Shown here: one piece after another, positions 27,270-34,999 of the stretch | How positions within the stretch are numbered: the first letter of the stretch is position 1 | Layout of the letters: each line of letters begins with the position of its first letter | Virus record (IMG/VR): IMGVR_UViG_3300021964_000204 | Span: 1 to 36,740 of that record | DNA: 36,740 bases | Reading direction: 5' to 3' (one strand) | Origin: a virus | Notes under the pieces: generated by a model | Seen by the model: the letters and a program-made list of their open reading frames with translations, nothing else | What the model was told of the DNA's origin: nothing | The model's database searches: none | Translations under genes and position numbers: made by a program

Positions 27270-27644
27270 TCAAATATTTATCAATACTTCGTCACTGAAG
27301 TTTGGATTTTCAGATAACCTGTACTTTACGTACATTTGAGCCCTATAATTGTTTATATCGTCGTCGGTTGGTTGAAAAACAAATTCTTCTAAGTTAAGAT
27401 ATGGCATCCACCGCTCAACCGCTTCTTCAACAGATTGTCTAGCATTTACAGAAAAATCACTATTATTAAAATCAAAAACTAATTTATGAATGTTACATCC
27501 AAATTCTGGATTATTAAATCTTTCGCCAGGAATTGTTAAAATCAAATTAATAAAATTACTTTTAACTTGTTCTAGAACAGTTTCGGATGTTTGAAAATAT
27601 CCACCCGATCCCCGTTCTAGTGGTAATGTAAATCCCCTAGCCAT
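27270..27644 (-). CDS. gp25: Baseplate wedge / sheath initiator gp25-like
   Basis: A 124-aa protein matching the gp25 family in length (T4 132 aa) and motif: GERFNNPEFGC at residues 40-50, followed by IHKLVF. This is the conserved region of gp25 and of its type VI secretion counterpart TssE. In T4 it nucleates sheath polymerisation at the wedge core. The C-terminal part (MPYLNLEEFVFQPTDDD, then AQMYVKYRLSENPN) is also typical. It directly precedes gp6, the order seen in T4-like phages of marine bacteria. Confidence 0.93.
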   Translation of the reverse strand: MARGFTLPLERGSGGYFQTSETVLEQVKSNFINLILTIPGERFNNPEFGCNIHKLVFDFNNSDFSVNARQSVEEAVERWMPYLNLEEFVFQPTDDDINNYRAQMYVKYRLSENPNFSDEVLINI

Positions 27645-27647
27645 TTA

Positions 27648-28031
27648 CTAGATTCCCATTTTTTTCATTAATGAACCATAATCTTTATTCATGGCTTCGA
27701 GTACATCTTTATGTTTTTCTCCAACAGCACCCGCTTTAAATGACGCTGGTGGGGCAGCTGGGTTAACTAATACATTACTGGTATTAAATTGCATCGTATC
27801 CATTCCCATGTTTTGTTGGAACATTTCTCGTAACTGAGCACGCGTCATATCAGCTGCTGGTGATTGTGGTTTAATAGATTCAGTTTGTAGCTGCGGAGAA
27901 GATGTGGGCGATCCGCCCATAATAACATCAAACATTTCAGCCTTAACTTCTTTGATGATTTCGGCCTTTTGGTGTTCAACTTCTTTTCTAACAAATTCTC
28001 TAATTAATTTTGATAATTCTTTACTCGTCAT
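27648..28031 (-). CDS. Small protein between gp5 and gp25 (127 aa)
   Basis: The N-terminal ~35 residues form a charged amphipathic helix or coiled coil (ELSKLIREFVRKEVEHQKAE). A Pro/Ser/Gln-rich disordered middle and a Met-rich segment (MFQQNMGMDTMQF) follow, and the C-terminus is KHKDVLEAMNKDYGSLMKKM. GGGAG lies eight bases upstream of the start. The function is unknown. Its place between the hub protein and the sheath initiator suggests a small baseplate or assembly factor. Confidence 0.75.
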   Translation of the reverse strand: MTSKELSKLIREFVRKEVEHQKAEIIKEVKAEMFDVIMGGSPTSSPQLQTESIKPQSPAADMTRAQLREMFQQNMGMDTMQFNTSNVLVNPAAPPASFKAGAVGEKHKDVLEAMNKDYGSLMKKMGI

Positions 28032-28063
28032 AATAAAACTCCCATAGTTCCTTTATAAATAGT

Positions 28064-29326
28064 TTAGTCTCTTATTTTAACCAACTTACTTTTAATATCA
28101 CGAACACTCAGTTTCGTTGGTGTTATTCTACCTAGAGTTATTTCTGATAGAGGTTTGTATGGAATAACAATTGTTCTAGCTAACTCTTCTATGTGATCTA
28201 AAATTTCATATAATACCGATTCTAGTTCATTATACTTAGCAACAGAATTTTTTTTCTCAACTGTTCCCAAAAATATTTGTCCACCCAAACTAGACACCGG
28301 ATTTAAATAAATATCATTTCCCACATCAACAACCATATTTCTGTTACTGCCGAAAATAGTATCTCGTTCTGATGAAAGTATTACATCATTTTCTTTTGAA
28401 TTTAAAACAATTCTACCACTGTTTAAAATTGCTTGATTTTCGGACAGAACAGTTTTACTATTTCCCGTTCTATCATCTATGGTTTGTGTGTAATCTATTA
28501 TTCCCAATTCTTCTAATGTAAAAAAATTAGAAGAAAAATAAAAATTTATATCTTGATTTTCTGCCATAACAAAACACGAAGAATCTAAATTTACATCTTC
28601 TACAGTTAAAGCATATGGGGTGTCTTTCGTAGTATTTGAATTTTGTTTTTGACCAACCCTCATGATTAAAATGGCATCATTTTTACCACTATTTGTTGGT
28701 CCCAATACGGTTGTTCCAGTTTTTTCATTAACAATTGTATTTTGATTAAATGCGTCCTGCATTTGTGAAGAACCAAGTCGTATTGTAGACCCATAACGAT
28801 TCTGAATTAGTATATCACCATCAAAACTTTTTAAATTCTTTACATTTAATTTTGGAACATAATTGTCATTAGTTAAATTTTCTTCAGGCACACCACCATC
28901 TGTTTGATTTAAAGAACCTTCTCTAGCTTGTTGTGATTGAACTGTTTTATTCTGTTGTGTTTTTGCAGCGTTAGAACGATTTACAATATTAGGAAATCCA
29001 TTTAACTGCAATGTCTTATTTATATTAACTCTTCTTGAATAGAAATGAACACCCTGTATTTTTTGGACCATGACGGTTTCACCAATCAAGGGATATTCCA
29101 TCACACCAACTTCTATCGGATATGCATAAAAAGAATTTTGTGGGGTAGTTGAGTGGCCACCATAATCAAGATATTTAAAACGAACCCTACCAACTTCAAA
29201 TCCGTCTATTCCATAGTCGGAATGTTCTTCATTTATTACTACATCTATTACAGTAGCACTATTTGCATATAATCCAAATGATTTTAAATTTCCCGATACT
29301 GTGGGGTTCCAGAACAAATTACTCAT
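28064..29326 (-). CDS. gp5: Baseplate hub/spike protein gp5-like, lysozyme domain absent
   Basis: A 420-aa protein. The N-terminal ~100 residues fit the OB-fold of gp5/VgrG/gpV proteins (GFEVGRVRFKYLDYGGHS, then YPLIGETVMVQKI). The C-terminal third has repetitive beta strands (NSGRIVLNSKENDVILSS, RDTIFGSNRNMVVDVG, YLNPVSSLGGQIFLG) typical of the trimeric beta-helix spike. T4 gp5 (575 aa) carries a lysozyme between these parts. Here that space holds a low-complexity Gln/Asn/Thr segment and no lysozyme motif. It is probably the trimeric tail spike that punctures the outer membrane. Association with the gp25 and gp6 genes supports the call. Confidence 0.85.
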   Translation of the reverse strand: MSNLFWNPTVSGNLKSFGLYANSATVIDVVINEEHSDYGIDGFEVGRVRFKYLDYGGHSTTPQNSFYAYPIEVGVMEYPLIGETVMVQKIQGVHFYSRRVNINKTLQLNGFPNIVNRSNAAKTQQNKTVQSQQAREGSLNQTDGGVPEENLTNDNYVPKLNVKNLKSFDGDILIQNRYGSTIRLGSSQMQDAFNQNTIVNEKTGTTVLGPTNSGKNDAILIMRVGQKQNSNTTKDTPYALTVEDVNLDSSCFVMAENQDINFYFSSNFFTLEELGIIDYTQTIDDRTGNSKTVLSENQAILNSGRIVLNSKENDVILSSERDTIFGSNRNMVVDVGNDIYLNPVSSLGGQIFLGTVEKKNSVAKYNELESVLYEILDHIEELARTIVIPYKPLSEITLGRITPTKLSVRDIKSKLVKIRD

Positions 29327-29327
29327 A

Positions 29328-29708
29328 CTAAGTTCTCAAATTAGATAATTCTTCTTCGACTTGTTTTGCCTCTTCTTGTAATTCATCAATTTCTATACTA
29401 ATGTTGCTTAGTAGTTGACTTTTTTCTGCCTCAGTTAGTAGCATATCAGAACTAGATGATTTAGCTCCTATGGACATAGCACGTTGTGCTATCTGTGCAA
29501 CACGAACAATGTGTTCATCGTTCTTAACATTGACCTCCATAAAATCTTTAATGATTGGAGAAATGACAGCAGCATCTTCTGGGGTTCTGATCATCTGAAC
29601 TAGCTTGGTTATGTACGTATTGATCTGTATTCGTTTGCTGTCTGTGTTGTCATAGATATCCTTAAATACGTCTGATAAGGTTTTGTTATCAAATATAGGT
29701 TGTTCCAT
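29328..29708 (-). CDS. Small coiled-coil protein (126 aa)
   Basis: Chosen start is ATG 29708 (MEQPIFDNKTLSDVFKDIYD), with CGGAG eight bases upstream; an in-frame TTG at 29741 lacks a ribosome site and is rejected. The protein is helical and ends in a coiled coil (IEIDELQEEAKQVEEELSNL). It sits between late sigma gp55 and the gp5-like gene. I do not recognise it. A tail or late-transcription accessory role would be pure inference. Confidence 0.75.
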   Translation of the reverse strand: MEQPIFDNKTLSDVFKDIYDNTDSKRIQINTYITKLVQMIRTPEDAAVISPIIKDFMEVNVKNDEHIVRVAQIAQRAMSIGAKSSSSDMLLTEAEKSQLLSNISIEIDELQEEAKQVEEELSNLRT

Positions 29709-29733
29709 GATATATCTCCGTTTAATATAAATA

Positions 29734-30456
29734 TCAACCAAGTGGATATTTAGAAATTCTTCCCGTGTGTTGAAAATATTTAAATTGAGTTTCTACTATG
29801 TTTCTAAAAGATTTGACTACCTTAGTTATATCGCTAGTTTTACAATCTGTGATATCTCGTATCATTAAATAGATTGCTTTTTTATTGTAATTTTCTATTT
29901 GATGTGATCTAGTTAATAACAACAAAATAGCATATGCAATTTCTAAATCTTTTTCTCTAGAAAATACAGTATGTAATTTACCGTCCCAATACTTAACGAA
30001 TAGTTTGATAAATTCAACTCTTTCCGAATCGTGATATGTTTCGTGAGGATCTGTTATAAGAGTATCCTGAACAGAATAGCTCTCGTCGGTCGTATCAGAA
30101 AGATAAACCGTTCTCTTTTCTTCTTTATATCTTTTATTATTTTGAAGAATAAGATAATTTTTAGCTACAACCGAAAAATAACTGAAAGACTTACCTTTGT
30201 CTTCAGTAAAATTTGGGAGCTTTAAAATTAAATAAGATGTAACTTCATTTTTAACATCTTCAAAAGTTCCATCCATATAGGGAAACTTAAATCTATTAAT
30301 AACGTTTTCTGCCAATTTATCTAATGGCTTATATACATTATCTCTAAATATTTTTTCTCTGAGTAATTCGTCTTCTTCTTTATTGTAAGCTATAATAGCT
30401 TCTTGAGTTTCATTCGTCCAATAAAGATTCTTCTTTCTCCGTCTCTTCCGTGTCAT
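29734..30456 (-). CDS. gp55: Late-transcription sigma factor gp55-like
   Basis: A 240-aa protein, somewhat longer than T4 gp55 (185 aa). The N-terminus is very basic (MTRKRRRKKNLYWTNETQEA). The central segment FKFPYMDGTFEDVKNEVTSY, then FSYFSVVAKNYLILQNNKRY, is the sigma region 2-like core of gp55 proteins that binds the polymerase beta' coiled coil and the late -10 element. T4 gp55 has a C-terminal hydrophobic/acidic clamp-binding motif; no clear copy is visible in the C-terminus here (TGRISKYPLG). The start has AGGAAG seven bases upstream and overlaps the upstream TM-protein gene by 47 nt. No gp33-like co-activator is seen in the window. Confidence 0.88.
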   Translation of the reverse strand: MTRKRRRKKNLYWTNETQEAIIAYNKEEDELLREKIFRDNVYKPLDKLAENVINRFKFPYMDGTFEDVKNEVTSYLILKLPNFTEDKGKSFSYFSVVAKNYLILQNNKRYKEEKRTVYLSDTTDESYSVQDTLITDPHETYHDSERVEFIKLFVKYWDGKLHTVFSREKDLEIAYAILLLLTRSHQIENYNKKAIYLMIRDITDCKTSDITKVVKSFRNIVETQFKYFQHTGRISKYPLG

Positions 30457-30721
30457 ATATTAACTTCCTTAACTCGCTGGTGATTTCAATTAGTTGTTCG
30501 AATACTTGACCAACTTCGTCATCCTTTTCAAACATTTCCCTACTATCTAATTTACGAGCAGTGGCTAAAATATTACTAGCTTCTTCATAAAACCATTGTA
30601 TACGACCTTCATATTCATCTACTAAATCTTCATAGTTTTCAATATTACGCACTGTAACAAATGCGGAATAAAGCAAAAGAATATTACCCAAAACCGAAAT
30701 AACCAGCAACGCCACTACCAT
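30410..30721 (-). CDS. Small membrane-anchored coiled-coil protein (103 aa)
   Basis: One N-terminal transmembrane helix (VVALLVISVLGNILLLYSAF), then an acidic helical domain (IENYEDLVDEYEGRIQWFYE) and an acidic C-terminus. The ATG follows the upstream TGA by one base (TGATATG). The last 47 nt overlap the gp55 start in another frame. It could be a lysis-regulating or superinfection protein given its neighbour, a secreted murein-degrading enzyme, but nothing in the sequence proves this. Confidence 0.78.
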   Translation of the reverse strand: MVVALLVISVLGNILLLYSAFVTVRNIENYEDLVDEYEGRIQWFYEEASNILATARKLDSREMFEKDDEVGQVFEQLIEITSELRKLIYDTEETEKEESLLDE

Positions 30722-30722
30722 A

Positions 30723-31292
30723 TCATAGATCCTCTAAATTTAATTCGTAATCTGCAAATCTTGTCATATACCTTTGAATTGTCATTCCATTTGAATCTGT
30801 GGTTCCTACATTATTCTCTAGGAACCTCTTCATTCCTCTAGCACCAGCAAAATGTGCTCCTGCTAGAATGGACGATGGTGTAAGGTATACCCCATTGTGG
30901 GTTGTGTATCCATACACCAAAATATGATGTTGTAAACTTGTGTAATTGTCCCGTAAATACAGAACCATCGCACTGTCTTGTAACTGTGGACTATTCAAGA
31001 ATTCTTCTCTTGAAACTTCATAACCCAAATGTCTCAAAGTTCTAGGACTAAACTGATACTTTCCCATAAACCCAAAACGATTAACCACATCATAACGATT
31101 GTTGCTTTCTAAGCTACCGATAGCATCCATCAATTCTTGTAACTCATGAACCTTTTTTGGTGGTTCACTTACCACTATCTCTTCTATCTCAACGATAGGT
31201 ATTTCTTCTATGTTTTCTACTTCATTATTACCATTTTTAAAACTACTCATTAATACTACCAACAAAATGCTTAACATAAGCCTAATCTTCAT
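30723..31292 (-). CDS. Secreted lytic transglycosylase / muramidase-like protein
   Basis: A 189-aa protein with an N-terminal hydrophobic segment (residues ~4-18, MKIRLMLSILLVVLMSSF) that could be a signal peptide or signal anchor; no lipobox cysteine is present. An acidic linker follows, then an SLT-like domain: IGSLESNN with candidate catalytic E62, GFMGKYQFSPRTLRHLGY, and later LAGAHFAGARGM. These are typical of lytic transglycosylases and phage muralytic enzymes. It would cleave peptidoglycan in the periplasm, as endolysin or entry enzyme. The gp5-like hub here lacks lysozyme, so this may supply the missing activity (inference). The start has AAGGAG. Confidence 0.8.
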   Translation of the reverse strand: MKIRLMLSILLVVLMSSFKNGNNEVENIEEIPIVEIEEIVVSEPPKKVHELQELMDAIGSLESNNRYDVVNRFGFMGKYQFSPRTLRHLGYEVSREEFLNSPQLQDSAMVLYLRDNYTSLQHHILVYGYTTHNGVYLTPSSILAGAHFAGARGMKRFLENNVGTTDSNGMTIQRYMTRFADYELNLEDL

Positions 31293-31317
31293 TAGTACTC
31301 CTTGTCAAGTGAAACAA

Positions 31318-32415
31318 TTATAACAGGTGTGGCGTTGCCTCTCGTAAACCATTGGTAGTGACCGAAACAAAATTTCCATTGATATACATCTCATCAATTG
31401 TTTCAGCACCAACATAACTCATGGCAGAGCGAACTCCGTCCATTATTTCCCTAATCACGGATTCAACATTACCCTTATAGGGTACTGTAGTAGCTGTTCC
31501 TTCAATATTTTCTAAGGTACTAGAAGATAATGTTTTCTGAACATCACTTGCTGATCCGTGGTAAACTTTCATTCTCTGTCTTTTTCCATAATTACCAAAA
31601 TACAAAAACTCGCCGGGGGTTTCGTCTGTTCCAGAGATCATTGATCCAAGGATTACCGATGATGCACCCGCTGTAATCGCTTTGGCGACATCGCCTGGGG
31701 CACGGACACCACCACATGATATAATGGGTGTATTAGCTACTATAGAGGTTTCATGGAGACATGAAATTTGGGGAATGCCTACTCCTGTCCTAATGCGTGT
31801 TTCACACACTGAACCCCCACCTATCCCAACACGAAGTGCGTTAGCTCCCCAATACTCTAAATCTTCTACAGCCTTGGCGGTTGCTATGTTTCCTGCAATT
31901 ACATCGAACTCCATATTAAGCGACGTTCTCAGCATCTTCAATTCTTCAAGAGTCTGTCGCGTTGATAAATGATGACCGTGTGCTATATCTATGACCAGAA
32001 CATTAGCACCGGCTTCGACCAGTGCTCTTGCTCTATACATATCCTGTTCTTTAGCTCCAATAGCAGCTGCGATAACTGGATTTGTGTACCTATAACTAGT
32101 CCATTCGGTTCCCATAGATATGAGTTCTTCTTGTTTAGACTTTACTTTACTAACAATATCTACCTGTTCTTCTATAGTATTAAATCTATGAATGATTCCA
32201 ACACCACCCAATCTCCACATTTCAAACGCCATATCATATTCACAAATGGAAGCCATTGGTGAGGCGATTAATGGAATATCAATGTGATAATTTTCCGTAA
32301 ATAATGTACTGGTATCACAATTAGAACGTGAAGCTACTTCACTGTACTGTGGTATGATTTGTACATCATCGAACGTAAGAGCTTGATTAATGTTAGATAG
32401 TTTCGTATAGGGCAT
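31318..32415 (-). CDS. IMP dehydrogenase / GMP reductase family enzyme (auxiliary metabolic gene)
   Basis: A 365-aa TIM-barrel enzyme. It shows FDDVQIIPQYSEV at the N-terminus, SPMAS near 52, VIDIAHGH near 141, AGNIAT near 174, the catalytic loop GIGGGSVCETRIRTGVGIPQ with C204 and T206, SCGGVRAPGD near 233, and VPYKG near 311. No CBS (Bateman) insert is present. The short flap before VPYKG has E305-G306 and no Arg-Tyr dyad; IMPDH uses that dyad, whereas GMP reductase uses a Thr-Glu pair. This leans toward GMP reductase (GMP to IMP, NADPH) over IMPDH (IMP to XMP, NAD). The C-terminal LREATPHLL is not typical of either as I recall them. The start lies 23 nt inside the glycosyltransferase gene. 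It acts in cytosolic purine balance. Confidence 0.9.
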   Translation of the reverse strand: MPYTKLSNINQALTFDDVQIIPQYSEVASRSNCDTSTLFTENYHIDIPLIASPMASICEYDMAFEMWRLGGVGIIHRFNTIEEQVDIVSKVKSKQEELISMGTEWTSYRYTNPVIAAAIGAKEQDMYRARALVEAGANVLVIDIAHGHHLSTRQTLEELKMLRTSLNMEFDVIAGNIATAKAVEDLEYWGANALRVGIGGGSVCETRIRTGVGIPQISCLHETSIVANTPIISCGGVRAPGDVAKAITAGASSVILGSMISGTDETPGEFLYFGNYGKRQRMKVYHGSASDVQKTLSSSTLENIEGTATTVPYKGNVESVIREIMDGVRSAMSYVGAETIDEMYINGNFVSVTTNGLREATPHLL

Positions 32416-33016
32416 TTTGCTCTCGCTGTCTTTTAATTTCTTTGATATGATAAAGCGCCCATTCTTTTTCTTTAGGTAATGTGGTAAATGATGCGTGACC
32501 AGTAATCATCTCATGTACTTTATTTTTCCACACAATCTGCGGTTTATTTTGGAATATTCTAGTTTGATAGTCCGGCCACATTACCCAGCCCATTTCATTA
32601 ACTGTCCAATTCCATTTACTAACATCTTCCTGAGTTAATCCATTTACAATATTAATTCTAGGTACAGCAATCAAATCAACATCCGTATTATATTCTAATA
32701 GAGTATGTAAATTTGTTGATAGATAATCTGACATATATTCATCAGCATCAATCTGAAAAATCCATTTATTGCTACATTGTTCTTTTCCAAAGTTTTTATG
32801 TTCAGCAAAATTTTCATTTAGGTGATGAGAATAAATGTGTATGTCAATATCACTATTTTCTTGTTTAAAATTTTCTAACAAAGAAAGAGTTGGATATTCA
32901 GAAAAGTCTGATAGAAATATAATTTCATCTTCAAGACCAACTGTATTTTTTAGTTGGTCTAATAGCTTAGGAATATATTCCTCTTCGTCTTTAACCGTAA
33001 TAAGAAAACTAATCAT
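32393..33016 (-). CDS. Family 2 glycosyltransferase
   Basis: A 207-aa single GT-A domain: N-terminal ISFLITVKDEEEYIPKLLDQ, a nucleotide-sugar binding beta strand, and the metal-binding DADE at residues 90-93 (FQIDADEYMSDYL). A later DYQTRIFQNKPQIVWKNKVH segment is typical of WaaE/LpsA-like GT2 enzymes that extend lipopolysaccharide or protein glycans. The substrate is unknown: candidates are host surface sugar, virion protein or modified phage DNA. The start (ATG 33016) overlaps the UvdE stop as ATGA with AGGAAG seven bases upstream. It is short for a GT2 enzyme but appears complete. Confidence 0.85.
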   Translation of the reverse strand: MISFLITVKDEEEYIPKLLDQLKNTVGLEDEIIFLSDFSEYPTLSLLENFKQENSDIDIHIYSHHLNENFAEHKNFGKEQCSNKWIFQIDADEYMSDYLSTNLHTLLEYNTDVDLIAVPRINIVNGLTQEDVSKWNWTVNEMGWVMWPDYQTRIFQNKPQIVWKNKVHEMITGHASFTTLPKEKEWALYHIKEIKRQREQNALYETI

Positions 33017-33897
33017 AGATTCTTCCTGTAATTGAATAAAGCAAGTTCTTTGGCTTTTGCCTCTAGGTCAACGTCAACGTCGAAACCATAGTCATTAATA
33101 GGATTATACACATAGTCAGCGTGTGCTGTAATACGTGCTGTGTCGTCTTCGTGATCACGACGAGAATCGGAATAATGAAACAATGGAGTATGATCACCCC
33201 ACGTTTCGTATGCCATAAGAAAAGCATCTTGTTCGTCAACACCGTCGCTATGTAAACTATGATGAAAGTAATCGAAGGTGATTGGTGTGTCAAGTATGTC
33301 ACATAATTGACGAACGGAATATAGAGATTGTTTGTCGTCATTTTCGACAACAAACCTAGAACGAGCAGAATCGGATAGACGATCTATGGACCGTAGAAAT
33401 CTAGTTATGGTAGCGCTACGGTCAGAGCCTACAGATCCAATATGTACGTTGATAGGATATCGGTGAGACTTGTCAAGATCCATTAAGTCAAAGATTTCAG
33501 CGTGATGATTGACATTATCAATTGAATTGTCAATAACGTGTGGCTTTTCGGAACCTAACTTAATAAAGTGACTAGGATGAAAAGAAACGCGGATACCAGA
33601 TAGTTTGATTAGCTGCCCTATCTCTCGTAATTTATTAATTATCTTGTCGTTGTCTGGCAGGTCTTCTATCTGGTATTCGCTTTCCCAAGGAAACAAATCG
33701 GACGTAATACGATATAACTTTACGCCATTTTGTATATTCCATCTAATAATTTTATGTAAATCTTTAACATTTTCAAGAGCCAATTCAGAAGCATAGTTAA
33801 TACCTTTAGCTTTGAATGTACGTTGAATCATGCTACGAGAAGTACGAATACCTTTGCTAGCAAGAGTCAAATTTATACAACAATAACCTAAATTCAT
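33013..33897 (-). CDS. uvsE: UV-damage DNA endonuclease (UvdE/UvsE)
   Basis: A 294-aa TIM-barrel endonuclease. Recognisable family motifs are LGYCCIN at the N-terminus, YRITSDLFPW near 62-71, VSFHPSHFIKLGS near 104, INVHIGS near 148, FVVENDD near 182, ITFDYFHHSLH near 206 and LFHYSDSRR near 239. The H/E/D residues in these motifs bind the metal cluster. UvdE nicks 5' of UV photoproducts and starts alternative excision repair, a different route from T4 DenV glycosylase. Its stop overlaps the GT2 start, making them one translational unit. Shine-Dalgarno before 33897 is weak. It is an auxiliary repair gene fitting sunlit water (inference). Confidence 0.92.
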   Translation of the reverse strand: MNLGYCCINLTLASKGIRTSRSMIQRTFKAKGINYASELALENVKDLHKIIRWNIQNGVKLYRITSDLFPWESEYQIEDLPDNDKIINKLREIGQLIKLSGIRVSFHPSHFIKLGSEKPHVIDNSIDNVNHHAEIFDLMDLDKSHRYPINVHIGSVGSDRSATITRFLRSIDRLSDSARSRFVVENDDKQSLYSVRQLCDILDTPITFDYFHHSLHSDGVDEQDAFLMAYETWGDHTPLFHYSDSRRDHEDDTARITAHADYVYNPINDYGFDVDVDLEAKAKELALFNYRKNL

Positions 33898-33901
33898 ATT
33901 A

Positions 33902-34996
33902 TTATGGATCTCTGGATAGTCCCCAATTATTACGAGTTTTTATAGGGGGTTGGAAGTCTAATTCTTGTTTACTCTCTAAATCTAACATCTCTGCCCCCTC
34001 TTTGTCAAGGGTTTCTTCTTCTTCTGTTACAGTTTTGTCTGGATAATTGGAGACAGATTGTTCGGTTTCATCCACAAGATTGTGGGATGAAATTTCATCT
34101 ACAAGAATTTCTATAGTTTCTTCTTTAGTAGATCCTTCCCGTTCCTCTCTAGGAGATTTATTTTCTTCTACTTCTTTATATATTTCATATTTTTTATTTT
34201 CATCTTTGACCACTTTTTTCATCAATGCAAGTCGGTTATATCCAACAACTAATGCGACTGCTAATGGGTCAAAAACAAAGACAATCAATAGTGCGAATAC
34301 ATTGACGACGCTATCCATTGACCAACCTGTCAAGTTAGACAAGTACCGTAATGGACCAATTTCAGCAGCTACTTCATTGTTTGCTTCTAATTCAATTTTC
34401 TGAATATCTAGTGATGTAACGCTGTCGGTTGCTTCTTCAATTTTTAATGATACATCTTCACGTTCGCTTACAGCAATATTTAACTGTTCTTGAATTACAT
34501 TTCTAGTTGCCATTGAAGTACTGGTGACCAGCTGTCCTGTTTCTTGATCGACATATTGAATTGTATTGTTGGTTAGTCCTTCAGTTAGTTGTTGAATCGT
34601 TTCACTAACTCTAGTACGTTCACCAATATATAAATCCAATTGTTCTTGGTATCTTTCTTTTCGTAACTCAAGAACGTTAGCACGTTGTTCTACAATACTA
34701 AGTTGATCTGCGGTGGTTTGGTAAGCCGCAGTAAGAAACCCATAGATACCCGCTGATGTAATTACAATTAAAACACAGGTGGCTAATATATAGTAAAACC
34801 GTAACAGAACCGTTAAGTCTTTCCAATGTCTGGTCAAGAACGAAGCAGTAACTAATTTACCTGCTTCTAGACTTGAAGCCATAATTACTACAGGCATAAA
34901 TGCGCCTGCAAATAAACTTCCTAATCCTGAAATAGAAAAGAAAGCGGCAACAGTAGCAATAACCATTGACGCTAATAATACTAAATACTTAAACAT
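33902..34996 (-). CDS. Four-TM membrane protein with a large coiled coil
   Basis: A 364-aa protein: two hydrophobic segments at ~3-22 and ~28-46 (SLFAGAFMPVVIMASSLEAG), a third at ~68-92 (YYILATCVLIVITSAGIYGF), a long coiled coil ~95-220, a fourth segment ~230-255 (VNVFALLIVFVFDPLAVALV), then a highly charged, Glu-rich tail of ~100 residues with no fold evident. I recall similar proteins as hypothetical in T4-like phages of marine bacteria, but cannot assign a function. Topology would place coiled coil and tail on opposite or the same sides depending on orientation. Superinfection exclusion or membrane reorganisation is possible speculation. GGGG precedes the ATG. Local palindromes lie in the tail-coding region. 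Confidence 0.82.
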   Translation of the reverse strand: MFKYLVLLASMVIATVAAFFSISGLGSLFAGAFMPVVIMASSLEAGKLVTASFLTRHWKDLTVLLRFYYILATCVLIVITSAGIYGFLTAAYQTTADQLSIVEQRANVLELRKERYQEQLDLYIGERTRVSETIQQLTEGLTNNTIQYVDQETGQLVTSTSMATRNVIQEQLNIAVSEREDVSLKIEEATDSVTSLDIQKIELEANNEVAAEIGPLRYLSNLTGWSMDSVVNVFALLIVFVFDPLAVALVVGYNRLALMKKVVKDENKKYEIYKEVEENKSPREEREGSTKEETIEILVDEISSHNLVDETEQSVSNYPDKTVTEEEETLDKEGAEMLDLESKQELDFQPPIKTRNNWGLSRDP

Positions 34997-34999
34997 ATT

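Noticed and set aside
27275-27282. GATAAATA on the minus strand before gp6 (similar at 14020-14027)
   Set aside because: These differ from the late consensus, and a start from them would fall on or next to the ribosome binding site, leaving no leader.
29709-29741. Upstream in-frame TTG start for the small coiled-coil gene after gp55
   Set aside because: The internal ATG at 29708 has a clear CGGAG site at ideal spacing; the TTG has none.
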